A stretch of 64,000 nucleotides of DNA from a bacterium (GTDB lineage: Bacteria; Joyebacterota; Joyebacteria; Joyebacterales; Joyebacteraceae). A program made the position numbers and the translations under genes. The number at the start of each line of letters is the position of its first letter. Positions within the stretch are counted from its first letter, which is position 1. Of the stretch, positions 53,405 through 63,112 are shown one piece after another. The DNA is taken from NCBI GenBank assembly GCA_025782395.1, contig JALGZD010000191.1:33498-97497 (forward strand), read 5' to 3'. The notes beneath the pieces are model-generated. The model was given only the letters and a program-made list of their open reading frames with translations. It was not told where the DNA came from and did not search any database.

Positions 53405-53500
53405 AGGGGACTCCTCGGGGTTGGAGATAGAGAAGCGCGCACGACGCGCGCCGTCTGCGAACAGATCTGCCGCCAGCCGCCTCCGTGAGCGGCCCTGCCG

Positions 53501-55600
53501 TCAGCCTTGGACGTCGAGTCCTATGCCGAACTCCAGACGCCCCGGCGAGGGGCCGCCCGCGAGTCGGGCCGCGACAGAGATACTGTGGAAAATGATCGTC
53601 CGAGCCCGAATATACCACCTCGTTCCGGGGGCATTCAAGGTTCTAAGCCCCATCTCCCCGGTGAGTCCCGGCTCGTAGTGCGGAATCCCGCAGCTCTTCC
53701 CCTCGCTTGCGACTGTCACCGCCCCGAAGTCGACAGCCACGCCCTCGGTCAGCTGCATCGTAGAGCGCGCGCTCAGGGACACCGCCGTTCCCAACCGGAC
53801 CCCGTTCAGATCCGCAACCGAACGACGGACCGCGAGACGCAGGCCCCTAGCGCCGGATGCACGAAAGACCGCCCACTGCGTCTGAACCTCCTCCCGCCCA
53901 GTCGTCTCCGGCTCTCCATCCTCGACCGAGCGTGCGCGGAGCCTGCCCCCAAAGGTTATCCTCCCCAGGCCATGTGCGTTCAGCTCCGTGCCCAGCTCGA
54001 CCAGACCGGAAGGCTCCGGAAGAGCGTTGTGATAGGTCCGCCACGGATGATTCGTCACTCGGGCGACCCCCCAGATCCTCCATGCACCCCTGGCTGTGTA
54101 GGAAAGACGCAGCCAGCCTGCGAGGGCGTTGGAGCCTCCGGACGTCCCGGGGAGAGCCGAACCGATGGGACTCCGAAAGCTCTCCGACTGATAGCCGCAG
54201 CCAAGCGACGATTGCACTCCGCCCGACCGCGCTCTCACACTTGCCAGGAACGCGCTGCCGCCCTCGGTGGAGCGAGCGAACTCAGCCCCCGTCCTCCAGT
54301 CCCCCGACATCAGAACGGCATCGAGTGAAGCCAACTTCACCTCGGCTCCACTGAGACGGTAGCGCTGCCGCAAGGGATCTCCGTGAGCCAGCGGAGGATC
54401 GAAAGAGAACCGGAGCAGACTTGCACCGAGGACCAGCGATGGTTGATTGAGTGACTGCCCCCATGAATCGACACGGCCACCCTGGTCACCGAAGACCGAC
54501 GCCGTCACGCGGCCGCCTGCGATCGTCTCAGTAAGCGCTTCCTTCCCCGCTCTCTCATTCTCGGTTCTGTGGTATCCGGAAGCCCGAACCGACGTCACCC
54601 TGCCGTTGTCATCAATCGTCGCGTCGAGGCACGTTCGTGCAGCAACGAACCCCAGCGATGTTCTCATTCCGATACGTCCGGTCGCCACGATCCCCCGCCG
54701 CGCCGTCGTCTCGGACGTGCCGTCGTATCCCTTGATGCGGTCACGCGCAAGAGGCAGACGCTCTGCGGTCGCCAGACCCTGCGGCCCTGCGATGAGACCC
54801 TGTCCCCAGCGCAGGTTGAAGTCACCGGCGATAGCGCGTCCGTGCGAGCCGTCCCACGTAATGTGCGCCGCCACATGGTCGCCGAGCCTGCTTTCGCCGG
54901 GATCCTTCTCGAACGCTACCCCGGCACTCAGTCGATCGCCGCGAGAGACGCGCAGGCGGACGCACGTTCTCGCCTCCGCAAGAGGATCCTCCCATCCCAA
55001 AGCCGACGCAGGGTCATGAGAGCCGCTATAGCTTCCCGATAACCTCGTAGTGAGACTCCAGACCAGGCCTCTACTCACGGCGGATCCACCGACAGCTCCA
55101 TCGGGAGCGTTTCCCGTGACAGTGAACGCACGCGTAACTGAACCCGCCACCGGCACCATGACGTACGGCGCGAGGGCGTCGACAGACGCCACGGTGAGCC
55201 CCCCGAAGCCGACAAGGTCACGCAGACTTGTGAGCTCTCCCCGCTCCTCGCGGTACTGGAGGACGGCCGCGGCAGAGGTTGGATCGATGAAAGGAACGAG
55301 GAGGAGATCCGAGAGAGAGCAACTGTTGAGATCTATGGGGTTGGCCCTGAAGGCCGCAGCCTCCCGAATCAGCCAATCCGCCACCGCGCTCTCCTCGCCG
55401 CCGTCGTCAGGAAGCGATTCATCCGTGACCGGCAAGAACCACTGCTCGAATTCATCACACTCGGCGGTAGCCGTGATCGTGAGGAGGAACGCACAGAGAA
55501 GCAGTGCGGCGGGCCCGGGGCGGCCTCTCGTGCGCCGTCCTGTGCGCCCTCCCGTGGGCCGTCCTGTGCGGCCTCTACAGCGCAAACGATATCGACACAA
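53501..55600 (-). CDS. Exported helix-hairpin-helix (ComEA-like) protein with a predicted outer-membrane barrel
   Basis: The protein has 699 residues from TTG 55600, which has GGAGGA at good spacing; the start overlaps the upstream gene by 26 nt. A twin-Arg-rich n-region and hydrophobic segment (about 15-47) form the export signal. Residues 85-150 contain two ComEA-type HhH units (PIDLNSCSLSDLLLVP, DLVGFGGLT). The rest (about 160-699) is a long series of amphipathic strands ending in a barrel-like C-terminus. HhH motifs usually contact DNA. Joined to a barrel they suggest surface DNA binding or uptake, but the family has no established role. Confidence 0.75.
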   Translation of the reverse strand: MCRYRLRCRGRTGRPTGGRTGRRTRGRPGPAALLLCAFLLTITATAECDEFEQWFLPVTDESLPDDGGEESAVADWLIREAAAFRANPIDLNSCSLSDLLLVPFIDPTSAAAVLQYREERGELTSLRDLVGFGGLTVASVDALAPYVMVPVAGSVTRAFTVTGNAPDGAVGGSAVSRGLVWSLTTRLSGSYSGSHDPASALGWEDPLAEARTCVRLRVSRGDRLSAGVAFEKDPGESRLGDHVAAHITWDGSHGRAIAGDFNLRWGQGLIAGPQGLATAERLPLARDRIKGYDGTSETTARRGIVATGRIGMRTSLGFVAARTCLDATIDDNGRVTSVRASGYHRTENERAGKEALTETIAGGRVTASVFGDQGGRVDSWGQSLNQPSLVLGASLLRFSFDPPLAHGDPLRQRYRLSGAEVKLASLDAVLMSGDWRTGAEFARSTEGGSAFLASVRARSGGVQSSLGCGYQSESFRSPIGSALPGTSGGSNALAGWLRLSYTARGAWRIWGVARVTNHPWRTYHNALPEPSGLVELGTELNAHGLGRITFGGRLRARSVEDGEPETTGREEVQTQWAVFRASGARGLRLAVRRSVADLNGVRLGTAVSLSARSTMQLTEGVAVDFGAVTVASEGKSCGIPHYEPGLTGEMGLRTLNAPGTRWYIRARTIIFHSISVAARLAGGPSPGRLEFGIGLDVQG

Positions 55601-56468
55601 ATGTGGATCCTCCGAGACGGGGATGCCACTGCCACGCGAGGTCTACTACCGGCCGGCGTACGCGCCTCGCACCGATTCCGAGGCCGAACGCGAAGCGGCC
55701 CGGCTGTGTCCCCCCCGCAGCTCGCAACCGGAACCAGTCGGTGGCCGCGAGTTCGATGCCCATGTTGAACGAGGACGGAAACCCGGGCTCGCTCTCCATG
55801 GCAATGCCGAGCGTCGCGTCATCGAGAATGAGGGCCAGCCTGCCGCACGCCCGGCTGGAAACAGGGGAAGCTTCTATCGACACACCTGTCGCATTGGAGA
55901 GCGACAGCCCGACAGCCACCCTGCCCCGAAGGAGCCACAGCACGGCGGGGTCGAGCGCGACCGCCCATCTGCTTTCGATACCATCCGCCACGATTCCCAT
56001 CACGTGTGCCCGCACGCGGACGGCCCCTCCCTCGCCGACCGGACTGCTCCATCCGACGTTCAGAGACTGTTCCCGATAGAGAGAGGAACCTAGGCTCGAT
56101 CCGCCGAGCAGAAGCTCACCCGGCCCAAAACAGAGCCTGGTCCCAACATGAAACGACCGGATCTCCTCAAGCCCGTAGTGCTCCGCTGCCGACAGGACGA
56201 TGCTGCCGTTTGGCCTGACCCGCGCCGCGTGCTCGTCAGCAGGATCCGTGGTGCTGTTTCCATCACTTGCGGCCTCTTTCACATCCGCCTGCTTCGTGCC
56301 ATCCGCGCCCGTCCGCGTCGCGAGAGAGACAAGATCCATGTCCGGAAGGGCATCGAGAATTCCTGCTGAAACCGCGTACGGCGCGTCGAGCTCAAACAAA
56401 GCACGAACGGGGAGAACGGCCGCGAGAAGCGAAGCGCACACAAGAGCGGCAAGAAGTGCATATCTCAT
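55575..56468 (-). CDS. Exported outer-membrane beta-barrel-like protein
   Basis: The protein has about 297 residues from ATG 56468 (AGGAGG upstream; the longer frame has no ribosome site). A signal peptide covers about 1-24. From about 80 onward it consists of alternating amphipathic strands (FHVGTRLCFGPG, NVGWSSPVGEGG, WAVALDPAVLWLL) and ends TFVSISFAL, compatible with an outer-membrane barrel of roughly ten strands. Members of the PorV-like group look similar, but I cannot assign it to a family. Its stop lies within the start of the HhH-barrel gene, suggesting that the two outer-membrane proteins work together. Confidence 0.6.
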   Translation of the reverse strand: MRYALLAALVCASLLAAVLPVRALFELDAPYAVSAGILDALPDMDLVSLATRTGADGTKQADVKEAASDGNSTTDPADEHAARVRPNGSIVLSAAEHYGLEEIRSFHVGTRLCFGPGELLLGGSSLGSSLYREQSLNVGWSSPVGEGGAVRVRAHVMGIVADGIESRWAVALDPAVLWLLRGRVAVGLSLSNATGVSIEASPVSSRACGRLALILDDATLGIAMESEPGFPSSFNMGIELAATDWFRLRAAGGTQPGRFAFGLGIGARRVRRPVVDLAWQWHPRLGGSTFVSISFAL

Positions 56469-56478
56469 CCGACGCCTC

Positions 56479-58311
56479 CTAGCGGACCAACGCGACCGCA
56501 GCTTTCGCCCTGACAATGACGCCCGCGCGGGCATCGATCGCCTCAAGAAGAAGCACATAGAGGCCGGATGGAAGGACGACGCCGTCGTCATCCGTCCCGT
56601 TCCAGATGAGCTCGTGCCGCCCCGATGTGGCAACCAGATCCTTGAGAACAGCGCGGACCCGCCCTTTGAGATCAAAGACCGTCAGTCTGATAGTGGCCCG
56701 CGCCACCGGGAGATCGAAGTGAATCACCGTACGATCGTCACGCCCATCGCCGTCGGGCGTGAACGGGTTTGGTGATGCCGTCAATCGTCCGTCGGACGGA
56801 AGGCGCGCGATGTGGATGCTGTTTGTGCGACCCGGCGTTCCTCCTTCGGGGGCCACACACCCGCCCCAGTTGTTGGCATCATCCGACGGCATCTCCGGTC
56901 GGACCCGCTCAAGCGATATCCCCTTCTCACCACCCCAGTTCTTCGAGTAGATCACGATGTCGATCGGCGTCCCAAACTCATCGAGCAGCGCAACGTGATC
57001 GTTCACGCTCAGTGCTTCCCAATGCTCGCTCTCGACCACGACTACGGCCGTCACGACAAGTTCAGCGTCACGCGCCACGACAATGAAGCCATCGGGCGGA
57101 AGGCGGATCGTGACTCCCGGGGAGACCGATGTAATGATGGAGGCGTCAGCGTCATCGCCGATCATCCACCCGGCAAGACTCAGGGACTCGCCGCAGACAT
57201 TCACCAGCTCGAGCCATTCCGTGCCGCCTTCCGCCGGGGAGTGCATGATCTCGTTCAAGGCTACGAGACCGCCCGCGCGGCCGACTGTGAAGGACGTCGC
57301 TGCCGTGTTGTTGTCCGTGTTGTCGTCCTCGCCGTGGTCGAGAACAACTCGGGCGGTATGATAACCGGCCGGCGGAGAATCCAAGGTGAGCGACATCAGG
57401 AGCGTGTCCCTCGGCGCCAGCTCTTCATTCACGGTCTCAGCAACCGCTGGGAGCGACAGATCATCGACGAACAACCGAAGGAGCGCGCTTCCCGCCCCTA
57501 TCGGGACGGATCCCACGTTCTCGATCCTGCACTCGATCCGTACCGGCTCATCGGCCTCAAGGATCACTCTCCCCACGTGCAGGACGCGTATAGAAAGATC
57601 ATATTCCAGAGCGTTACGGTACCCGGGGGTAGGGACTGAGGGCGAGAAATCGAGATCGTTGGCATCGTGATCGTAGCAATCGGGGATGCGTGCCAGCGAA
57701 TTCCCAGACGGCACGTCCTCAGCGGGCGATCCCTCGTAGTATCCCTGGAAGAGCGGTTCACCCCAGCCGACCAGATCCACGACATCGGATCCTTCGGTCA
57801 GTCGCACAGCGTCGGGGCCATTCTGGAGATCGAGCGGCGTCTCATAGTCCGGAGCGGGGACGACGTCGCTCTCGCCTATGAGAAAGATCTCGCCCGGATC
57901 GAGGTAGTCGAGATCTCCACCTATCCACTCCACGGTCCAGTCGTCGGGATTGGCACCGTTGCCGGTCTCGAGTACCCAGCCCGTGAGCAGAACGCCCGAA
58001 GCTCCGCAGTTCATGAGCTCCACGAACTCGTATCCGCTATCGCTCCCCTCGGGATCGTAGAGGACTTCGTTGATGACAACGTGCGCGCTGCATGTCGGGG
58101 GCACGTGAAGGATGAACGCCGCTGCCACCAGAAGCGGCAGAATGCGGGGAGCGAGGGACACCACCAGAAGAAGCGGCAGGATGCGGGAAGCAATGACACG
58201 GGCAATTGATGGGGAAACTGAACCAGAGGGACAGACATCTGAATCGGGATTGCACAACAGGTGCCAATTGAAATCGCACAACAGGGGCCGCGGTCGACCA
58301 CACGCCATCAT
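56479..58311 (-). CDS. Exported protein with two lamin-tail domains, a CARDB-like domain and FlgD-like end
   Basis: The 610-residue protein has a long signal segment (about 35-72), in which the RILPLL sequence is repeated, matching a duplicated stretch in the DNA. Two lamin-tail domains lie at about 75-215 (VVINEVLYDPEGSD, GYEFVELMNCG) and 345-495 (VALNEIMHSPAEGG, TEWLELVNVCG). A CARDB-like domain lies between them (about 235-335). The FlgD-like end has ASPNPFTPDGDGRDD and SGRHELIWNGTDDDG. GGGAGGT precedes the ATG-ATG start. Lamin-tail modules occur in many secreted bacterial proteins and bind surfaces or nucleic acid; the role is unknown. Confidence 0.85.
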   Translation of the reverse strand: MMACGRPRPLLCDFNWHLLCNPDSDVCPSGSVSPSIARVIASRILPLLLVVSLAPRILPLLVAAAFILHVPPTCSAHVVINEVLYDPEGSDSGYEFVELMNCGASGVLLTGWVLETGNGANPDDWTVEWIGGDLDYLDPGEIFLIGESDVVPAPDYETPLDLQNGPDAVRLTEGSDVVDLVGWGEPLFQGYYEGSPAEDVPSGNSLARIPDCYDHDANDLDFSPSVPTPGYRNALEYDLSIRVLHVGRVILEADEPVRIECRIENVGSVPIGAGSALLRLFVDDLSLPAVAETVNEELAPRDTLLMSLTLDSPPAGYHTARVVLDHGEDDNTDNNTAATSFTVGRAGGLVALNEIMHSPAEGGTEWLELVNVCGESLSLAGWMIGDDADASIITSVSPGVTIRLPPDGFIVVARDAELVVTAVVVVESEHWEALSVNDHVALLDEFGTPIDIVIYSKNWGGEKGISLERVRPEMPSDDANNWGGCVAPEGGTPGRTNSIHIARLPSDGRLTASPNPFTPDGDGRDDRTVIHFDLPVARATIRLTVFDLKGRVRAVLKDLVATSGRHELIWNGTDDDGVVLPSGLYVLLLEAIDARAGVIVRAKAAVALVR

Positions 58312-58360
58312 CCACCTCCCTCACGACCGTCAGGACCAACTTCATCTGTTTGTTATCGCC

Positions 58361-60514
58361 CTATGGCAGCCCCTTCCTCCTGCGTAGCGTCCACTCGACA
58401 CCGAGGAGTCCAACGAACGCCGTCAGAAGCCACGGTGAGTCCCACAGCTCTATCTCCCGGGCGGCAAGCCGCGTCGTCCACGCGAGCGGCACGGAGTCCG
58501 GAAATCCGTCGAGTGTCTCTGGTGTGAAGTACCCGCCACCACTCTCCTCCCCGAGTTTCCTCAGGAGCGCGGGTCGCCTTCTGACCTCGGAGTCCTCCAG
58601 ACTGAATTCCTCCACGGTAAACTCTCCCCGATCCGACCCCACGACCTCCCCGGCTACCTCGGCAGTAGCCTCGTACAGGTACCGCCCCGGAGCAAGAGGC
58701 TCAAGGTCAACCCTGTAGAAGTCGCCGTCCGACTCAAGGCTCAGCGATCTCACCGGCGCCGCTCCTTCTCCCCGTGCGATATCAACCGTAACCCGGGCGT
58801 CGCGTGTCAGCCTGAAATCATCCCCGTAGACCTGTGCGGACAGCCTCACCGCCTCTCCCGTGGAGTAGACGTCCTTGTCGGTCTCTGCGACCGTGCGCTC
58901 GAGCTCCCCTCTGGCAGTGAGCCACCTCGCGGAGTTTGCAAGGAACCTGTCGTAGAGATCAACATCCTCGGGTCCCGACAGCTTCCACCTCCATGTCCCC
59001 TCCCCGAGAACGGTTATCACCCCACCCGCGCCCCGCCTGGCCGAAACGACCAGTGGGATGTCCTCGCCACGCGCTCCGATGCCCGAGAGGAGCACGTCGG
59101 CGTCGGGAGTAGGTTCCCACGGCGACTCCCGGGGCATCCATACCGGAGGCAGTGAGCCCCAGAGCTCAACGTTCGCCATGCGGTCACCGGCGACACGCAT
59201 GACCTGTGAGATCTCGCCGCGCTCGGTGAGTCGCGCGCGGGTCTCCCGGACTCCGCCCTCGGATGTTCCGGATGGAACGACTGGGAGGATATCGGCGAGG
59301 CCGGAGATGGTCGACCCCACTACCATCAGTCCGCCTCCCCTGTCCTCAACGAAACCCCGGAGCCAGTCGTCCGGCAACGACAGTCGATCATAAGGACTCA
59401 ACAGAATGACGAGATCGTACTCGAAGAGCGCGGCGCGTGTCGGCGGCAGGCTCGGTTCCGCCACCGCCCGGGCGCCTTCCACAAGTGCTAAGGTCGTGAC
59501 ATCGACATTCCCGTCGGCCTCAAGTTCGCGTCCCAGAAACGCGTAGTCCCATCCAGGACGCGAGGTCAGGAGCAGAACCTTGATTCTCCCCTTGACGGCG
59601 TTCGTCGCTGCTACGCGCGTGTTGTTCGCACTCGACAGCTCATCAGGCGCCTCCGGGATCGACACCGTGTAGCGGTGCACACCGGGCGACCCGGGCACTA
59701 CCCTGAACGTCAGCTCGGTCTCCTCTCCTGTCGCCGACAGGGTGAGCGTCCTGGAGTCGAGAACGGTGTCACCCTCTCTGAGCTCTATGACGGTCTGCAT
59801 CTCCCCGAACCCGACGCTCGATACGCGGACGCGGATCGGAAGAGATTCACCAGCGTACGAGATGCGATTCGTCGCGATCTCTCTCACCGCGATGTCCGGT
59901 CCGCTCTCAGAGCTGCCAAGGCCGATCGTGAACACCGGAACACCCAGGCTGATGCCTTCATCATAGGGGCTGCGTCCTCTGTTGTTGGCTCCGTCGGTTG
60001 CAATGACGACGGTTCCAAGGTTCCTCCCGGATGTCTCGCGTGCCAGCATTCGAAAGGCGTCTCCGATATCGGTCGCTTCGCCGTCGAATGATCCCGGCCG
60101 CTCCACCGAAGAACGCCCGGTCGGAAGCTCGGCCGACTCACCGGAGAAGGAGAACGCCACTATCTCCGCGTCGTGCCCCACTCTGGGAAGAACGATCTCG
60201 TTCAGGAGTGCTATCGCCTCGTCTCCCCGCGAAGCCCCGGCTGTGCCGTCTTCGATGGCCATGCTCCTCGAGGAGTCGACGAGAACGGCCACGACCGGAC
60301 GCTCCGTCACGGTCCTCGTCAGTGACAGGATCGGTTCGGCGAGGGCGAGGGTGAGAACAACTACGGCAGCCACTCTGAGTGTGATGAGAAGACGCTTGAG
60401 CGACGGGCTGACGGATGTGGGTGTATGCCGGTAGAGCCACAGCACGGCCGGGATCGCCGGCACCAGGAGTGCCAGGAAGAACCACCCGTGCGGTTGATTC
60501 GTAAGCAGTGTCAC
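58361..60514 (-). CDS. Membrane-anchored VWA-domain protein with a glutamine-amidotransferase-like domain
   Basis: The 717-residue protein has two N-terminal membrane helices (about 10-28 and 45-63), then a VWA domain whose metal site begins VDSSRSM near residue 80. A Thr/Asp pair follows later (GEATDIGDAF, ATDGANNRG). The middle holds an Ig-like segment and a class I glutamine-amidotransferase-like fold (LLLTSRPGWDYAF, GGGLMVVGS) without a clear catalytic triad. A final hydrophobic helix lies near the C-terminus. This is the arrangement of the large BatA-like proteins that go with MoxR ATPases. The start is GTG 60514, overlapping the debranching-enzyme stop by GTGA. Confidence 0.82.
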   Translation of the reverse strand: MTLLTNQPHGWFFLALLVPAIPAVLWLYRHTPTSVSPSLKRLLITLRVAAVVVLTLALAEPILSLTRTVTERPVVAVLVDSSRSMAIEDGTAGASRGDEAIALLNEIVLPRVGHDAEIVAFSFSGESAELPTGRSSVERPGSFDGEATDIGDAFRMLARETSGRNLGTVVIATDGANNRGRSPYDEGISLGVPVFTIGLGSSESGPDIAVREIATNRISYAGESLPIRVRVSSVGFGEMQTVIELREGDTVLDSRTLTLSATGEETELTFRVVPGSPGVHRYTVSIPEAPDELSSANNTRVAATNAVKGRIKVLLLTSRPGWDYAFLGRELEADGNVDVTTLALVEGARAVAEPSLPPTRAALFEYDLVILLSPYDRLSLPDDWLRGFVEDRGGGLMVVGSTISGLADILPVVPSGTSEGGVRETRARLTERGEISQVMRVAGDRMANVELWGSLPPVWMPRESPWEPTPDADVLLSGIGARGEDIPLVVSARRGAGGVITVLGEGTWRWKLSGPEDVDLYDRFLANSARWLTARGELERTVAETDKDVYSTGEAVRLSAQVYGDDFRLTRDARVTVDIARGEGAAPVRSLSLESDGDFYRVDLEPLAPGRYLYEATAEVAGEVVGSDRGEFTVEEFSLEDSEVRRRPALLRKLGEESGGGYFTPETLDGFPDSVPLAWTTRLAAREIELWDSPWLLTAFVGLLGVEWTLRRRKGLP

Positions 60515-63045
60515 CGTCCGTCACCTCGTTCGTCGCCCACAGATTCGTCGCCGGCAAGCTCGTCCCCGGCAAGCACGACCGTCTTCCAGCTCTCTCCAGC
60601 CTTCTTCACAATGAACTCGACTGCGCTGCCGGGCGCAAGGACCGCATTGACGGGCTCAGCCTCGTGCTGCACGTCGGCCCCGGGCGGAACCATCGCCACG
60701 AAGCGAACCTCGAGCCGCGGGAACTCCGCATCCGCCGTCACTCTGTAGACCCCGCCGTCTCCGTCCTCGTTGACCTTGAAGAAGACGTGCATCGAGCCCT
60801 TGCCTACTTGCACCGGCGCCGAGACCCACGGAAGCCCCGAAGGAAGTGCGGGGCGAATCGTGATCGTCCCCCCCAGAAGATCCGGGTGAATCCCCAGGTA
60901 GTCCTGGTAGAAATTCCTGAGGAACTCGGCCAGACTCCACGCTTGGGAGACCGCCCCCGCCACGTTCTCTCCGCTCTCCGGGGGAACGCCGTTCCTGAGC
61001 TCGGGAAGTGTTCCGGCCGCTCCCTCATCGAAGATGAGATCTCTGAGCACACGCGTCTGCGCCCATGCTTCCGAGATGCGGCCCTCCGCCACCAGGGCAC
61101 TCACAACCGGACCGGTCAGCCACACCCAGACATCCCCGTTGTGATACGCCTCGTCGAAGTGATAGCGATCCGCGTCGAGATGCCGCGGATGGAAATCGGG
61201 GTCGGACGGAGCGAGCGAAGTGACGCCGTGGGGCAGCACGCATGTCCGGCTGACGGCATCGAGCACTGACTTGCGCCGATCCCTCGACAGAAGGGATGCA
61301 CCATCATCTGCCGCTGCTTCATCGCCGCAACGTTCCGCCGCGCCTGCGCCGCTTCGCGGAACTGCGCCAGCCTCGCCGCCCCGCGGGTCCCTGTCCCCCC
61401 ACGGAACCGTCAGCGCGAACACCTGGTTAGGTCTCGGTCTGCGATCGGGAGTGCCGTCTGCATTGATATGGTCGTACAGCGCACCTGTCTCTTCGTCCCA
61501 GAAGAGCTGCCCGAACGACGTTCTGACCTTTTCGGCTGTCTCGCGCCAGCGTATTGACAGGTTCTCGTCGCCCGTGACCTCCGCGATGCGCGCACCGGAT
61601 TCGAGAGCCGCGTACCAGAGCGCCTGAACGTCCACCGCCCGGTCTCCGCGTGGCGAGAAGGGTCCATTCTCGCCGCACGCGTCCATCCAGGTTTCTGCAT
61701 CACCGTGTGTGCAAAAACCATGTTCGTCGACCCGGTGGGAAAGCACCCCCTCGATCGCACGTTCCACAACCGGGAGGATCCGCTTCGCGAACTGTCTGTC
61801 GCCGGAGTAGAGGAGATACTCGTATGCTTCCCGAATGAACCACCACGTGCCGTCGGCCGTGTTGTAGTGCACCTCCCCCGGCATCGCCAGGTTCGGTATG
61901 CGGCCGAACGATCGATCCGTCTCATCTTTGCACTGCATGCCCGCGAACGTCTCGAAAATCTCCTTCGCCGCCGCCAGTTGACCGTGCACCAGGCAAGCTC
62001 CAGGAAGCGAGATGAATGTGTCGCGTCCCCAGTAGTTCGGAAACCAGTGAAGGCCGGCGAAAATGCCAAGCCCCATCTGGTTCATCACGAGGGCGTCGAG
62101 TGAAGCCGCCGCCCACTGCAGAGCGTGATCGTAGTCGGTGTCGTAGCTGGAGACTGCAACTCGGTCAAGAAGCTCCGCGATTCTCCGCATCTTTACATCG
62201 TAGAACCGGAACTCGTCCTCGACCCCCCTGAGCGCCAGCTCTCCGGCCTCATCGAGCGTATCACCCACAGCCGCAGCGAATATCACGCTCGACGTGAGCC
62301 CGTCCGGCCCGCCGCAGTCGAACTGGACACGCCCGGGCACGAACGGCATGGCCGATGCCATAGTGCGCCTCGCCGAATCCCGTCCGTAGCTCGTCTCTCT
62401 GTAGGCCGCCTCCGGAGCGAACTCGGACGGCCTGTCACAGGCGATCGCGAGCCAGACGGGCCAGTCCTCATCCACCGTGCGTTCCGGGTGATCGAGCCTT
62501 CGCACGGCCAGGACGCTGCGCGTGGGATCCCATCGCACGTCGTAGTCCGGTCTCACTTCCTCCCATATGCTCCGGATGTCCACTCTCGGGGAAAACGAAT
62601 ACTGCCCGCTGTAGGCCGTGGAGTAAGTGATGAGGAGAAGGTTTTCGGTGTCGGCCAGAAACACCGTCTCGGTCGTTCTCTCCGCGATGAACTCGCACGT
62701 CATACTCTGCGGCAGAACACAGGCGTTCCTCAAGCCCCAGGCCTGGACCGGCATGTCTCCCAGCGAGAGTTCCCAACCCTCCAGGAACTTATGAAGCTCG
62801 ACGGTGAGACCTCGATAGCTTCTCTCCCGTACATGCCCCGTCTCGCCTGCGAAGTAGGCCTTGCCCTTGTTCGTCAGTATGAACTCACGAGATTCATTGG
62901 GACCGTGCACGATCTGCAGTCCGTGACGATAACCCCTTCTGTTGAGCAACTTCCCTGCCATCCTTCCGAAAACGAGAGAGCGCCGGTCTTCTCCCAGCCC
63001 GACGCTCTCCACGGAGTCAACATTGTTCACACCCGGCTGGACCAT
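60511..63045 (-). CDS. Glycogen-debranching enzyme (amylo-alpha-1,6-glucosidase type)
   Basis: The 844-residue protein has an N-terminal GDE domain (NRRGYRHGLQIVHGPNESRE onward) and a C-terminal (alpha/alpha)6-barrel glucosidase domain from about residue 290. The barrel has LHWFPNYWGRDTFIS, the family signature with the catalytic acid region, followed by FGRIPNLAMPG and YHNGDVWVWLTGP. It would remove alpha-1,6 branches in glycogen in the cytoplasm. A low-complexity Ala/Gly/Asp insert (about 590-635) breaks the barrel and is unusual. ATG 63045 has GGAG very close; another in-frame ATG lies 84 nt downstream. The upstream gene is also an alpha-glucan enzyme. Confidence 0.88.
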   Translation of the reverse strand: MVQPGVNNVDSVESVGLGEDRRSLVFGRMAGKLLNRRGYRHGLQIVHGPNESREFILTNKGKAYFAGETGHVRERSYRGLTVELHKFLEGWELSLGDMPVQAWGLRNACVLPQSMTCEFIAERTTETVFLADTENLLLITYSTAYSGQYSFSPRVDIRSIWEEVRPDYDVRWDPTRSVLAVRRLDHPERTVDEDWPVWLAIACDRPSEFAPEAAYRETSYGRDSARRTMASAMPFVPGRVQFDCGGPDGLTSSVIFAAAVGDTLDEAGELALRGVEDEFRFYDVKMRRIAELLDRVAVSSYDTDYDHALQWAAASLDALVMNQMGLGIFAGLHWFPNYWGRDTFISLPGACLVHGQLAAAKEIFETFAGMQCKDETDRSFGRIPNLAMPGEVHYNTADGTWWFIREAYEYLLYSGDRQFAKRILPVVERAIEGVLSHRVDEHGFCTHGDAETWMDACGENGPFSPRGDRAVDVQALWYAALESGARIAEVTGDENLSIRWRETAEKVRTSFGQLFWDEETGALYDHINADGTPDRRPRPNQVFALTVPWGDRDPRGGEAGAVPRSGAGAAERCGDEAAADDGASLLSRDRRKSVLDAVSRTCVLPHGVTSLAPSDPDFHPRHLDADRYHFDEAYHNGDVWVWLTGPVVSALVAEGRISEAWAQTRVLRDLIFDEGAAGTLPELRNGVPPESGENVAGAVSQAWSLAEFLRNFYQDYLGIHPDLLGGTITIRPALPSGLPWVSAPVQVGKGSMHVFFKVNEDGDGGVYRVTADAEFPRLEVRFVAMVPPGADVQHEAEPVNAVLAPGSAVEFIVKKAGESWKTVVLAGDELAGDESVGDERGDGR

Positions 63046-63112
63046 GCTCCGTGCCGATTGCCGCGGGACGAGCGCAACGCGACCGACCGGTCCTGCCCTG
63101 GCGGTTGCTCGG

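Noticed and set aside
22970..58311. Proof of a type IX secretion system
   Set aside because: The FlgD-like ends resemble T9SS signals, but no Por/Gld/Spr secretion component is identifiable in the window, so the export route is left open.
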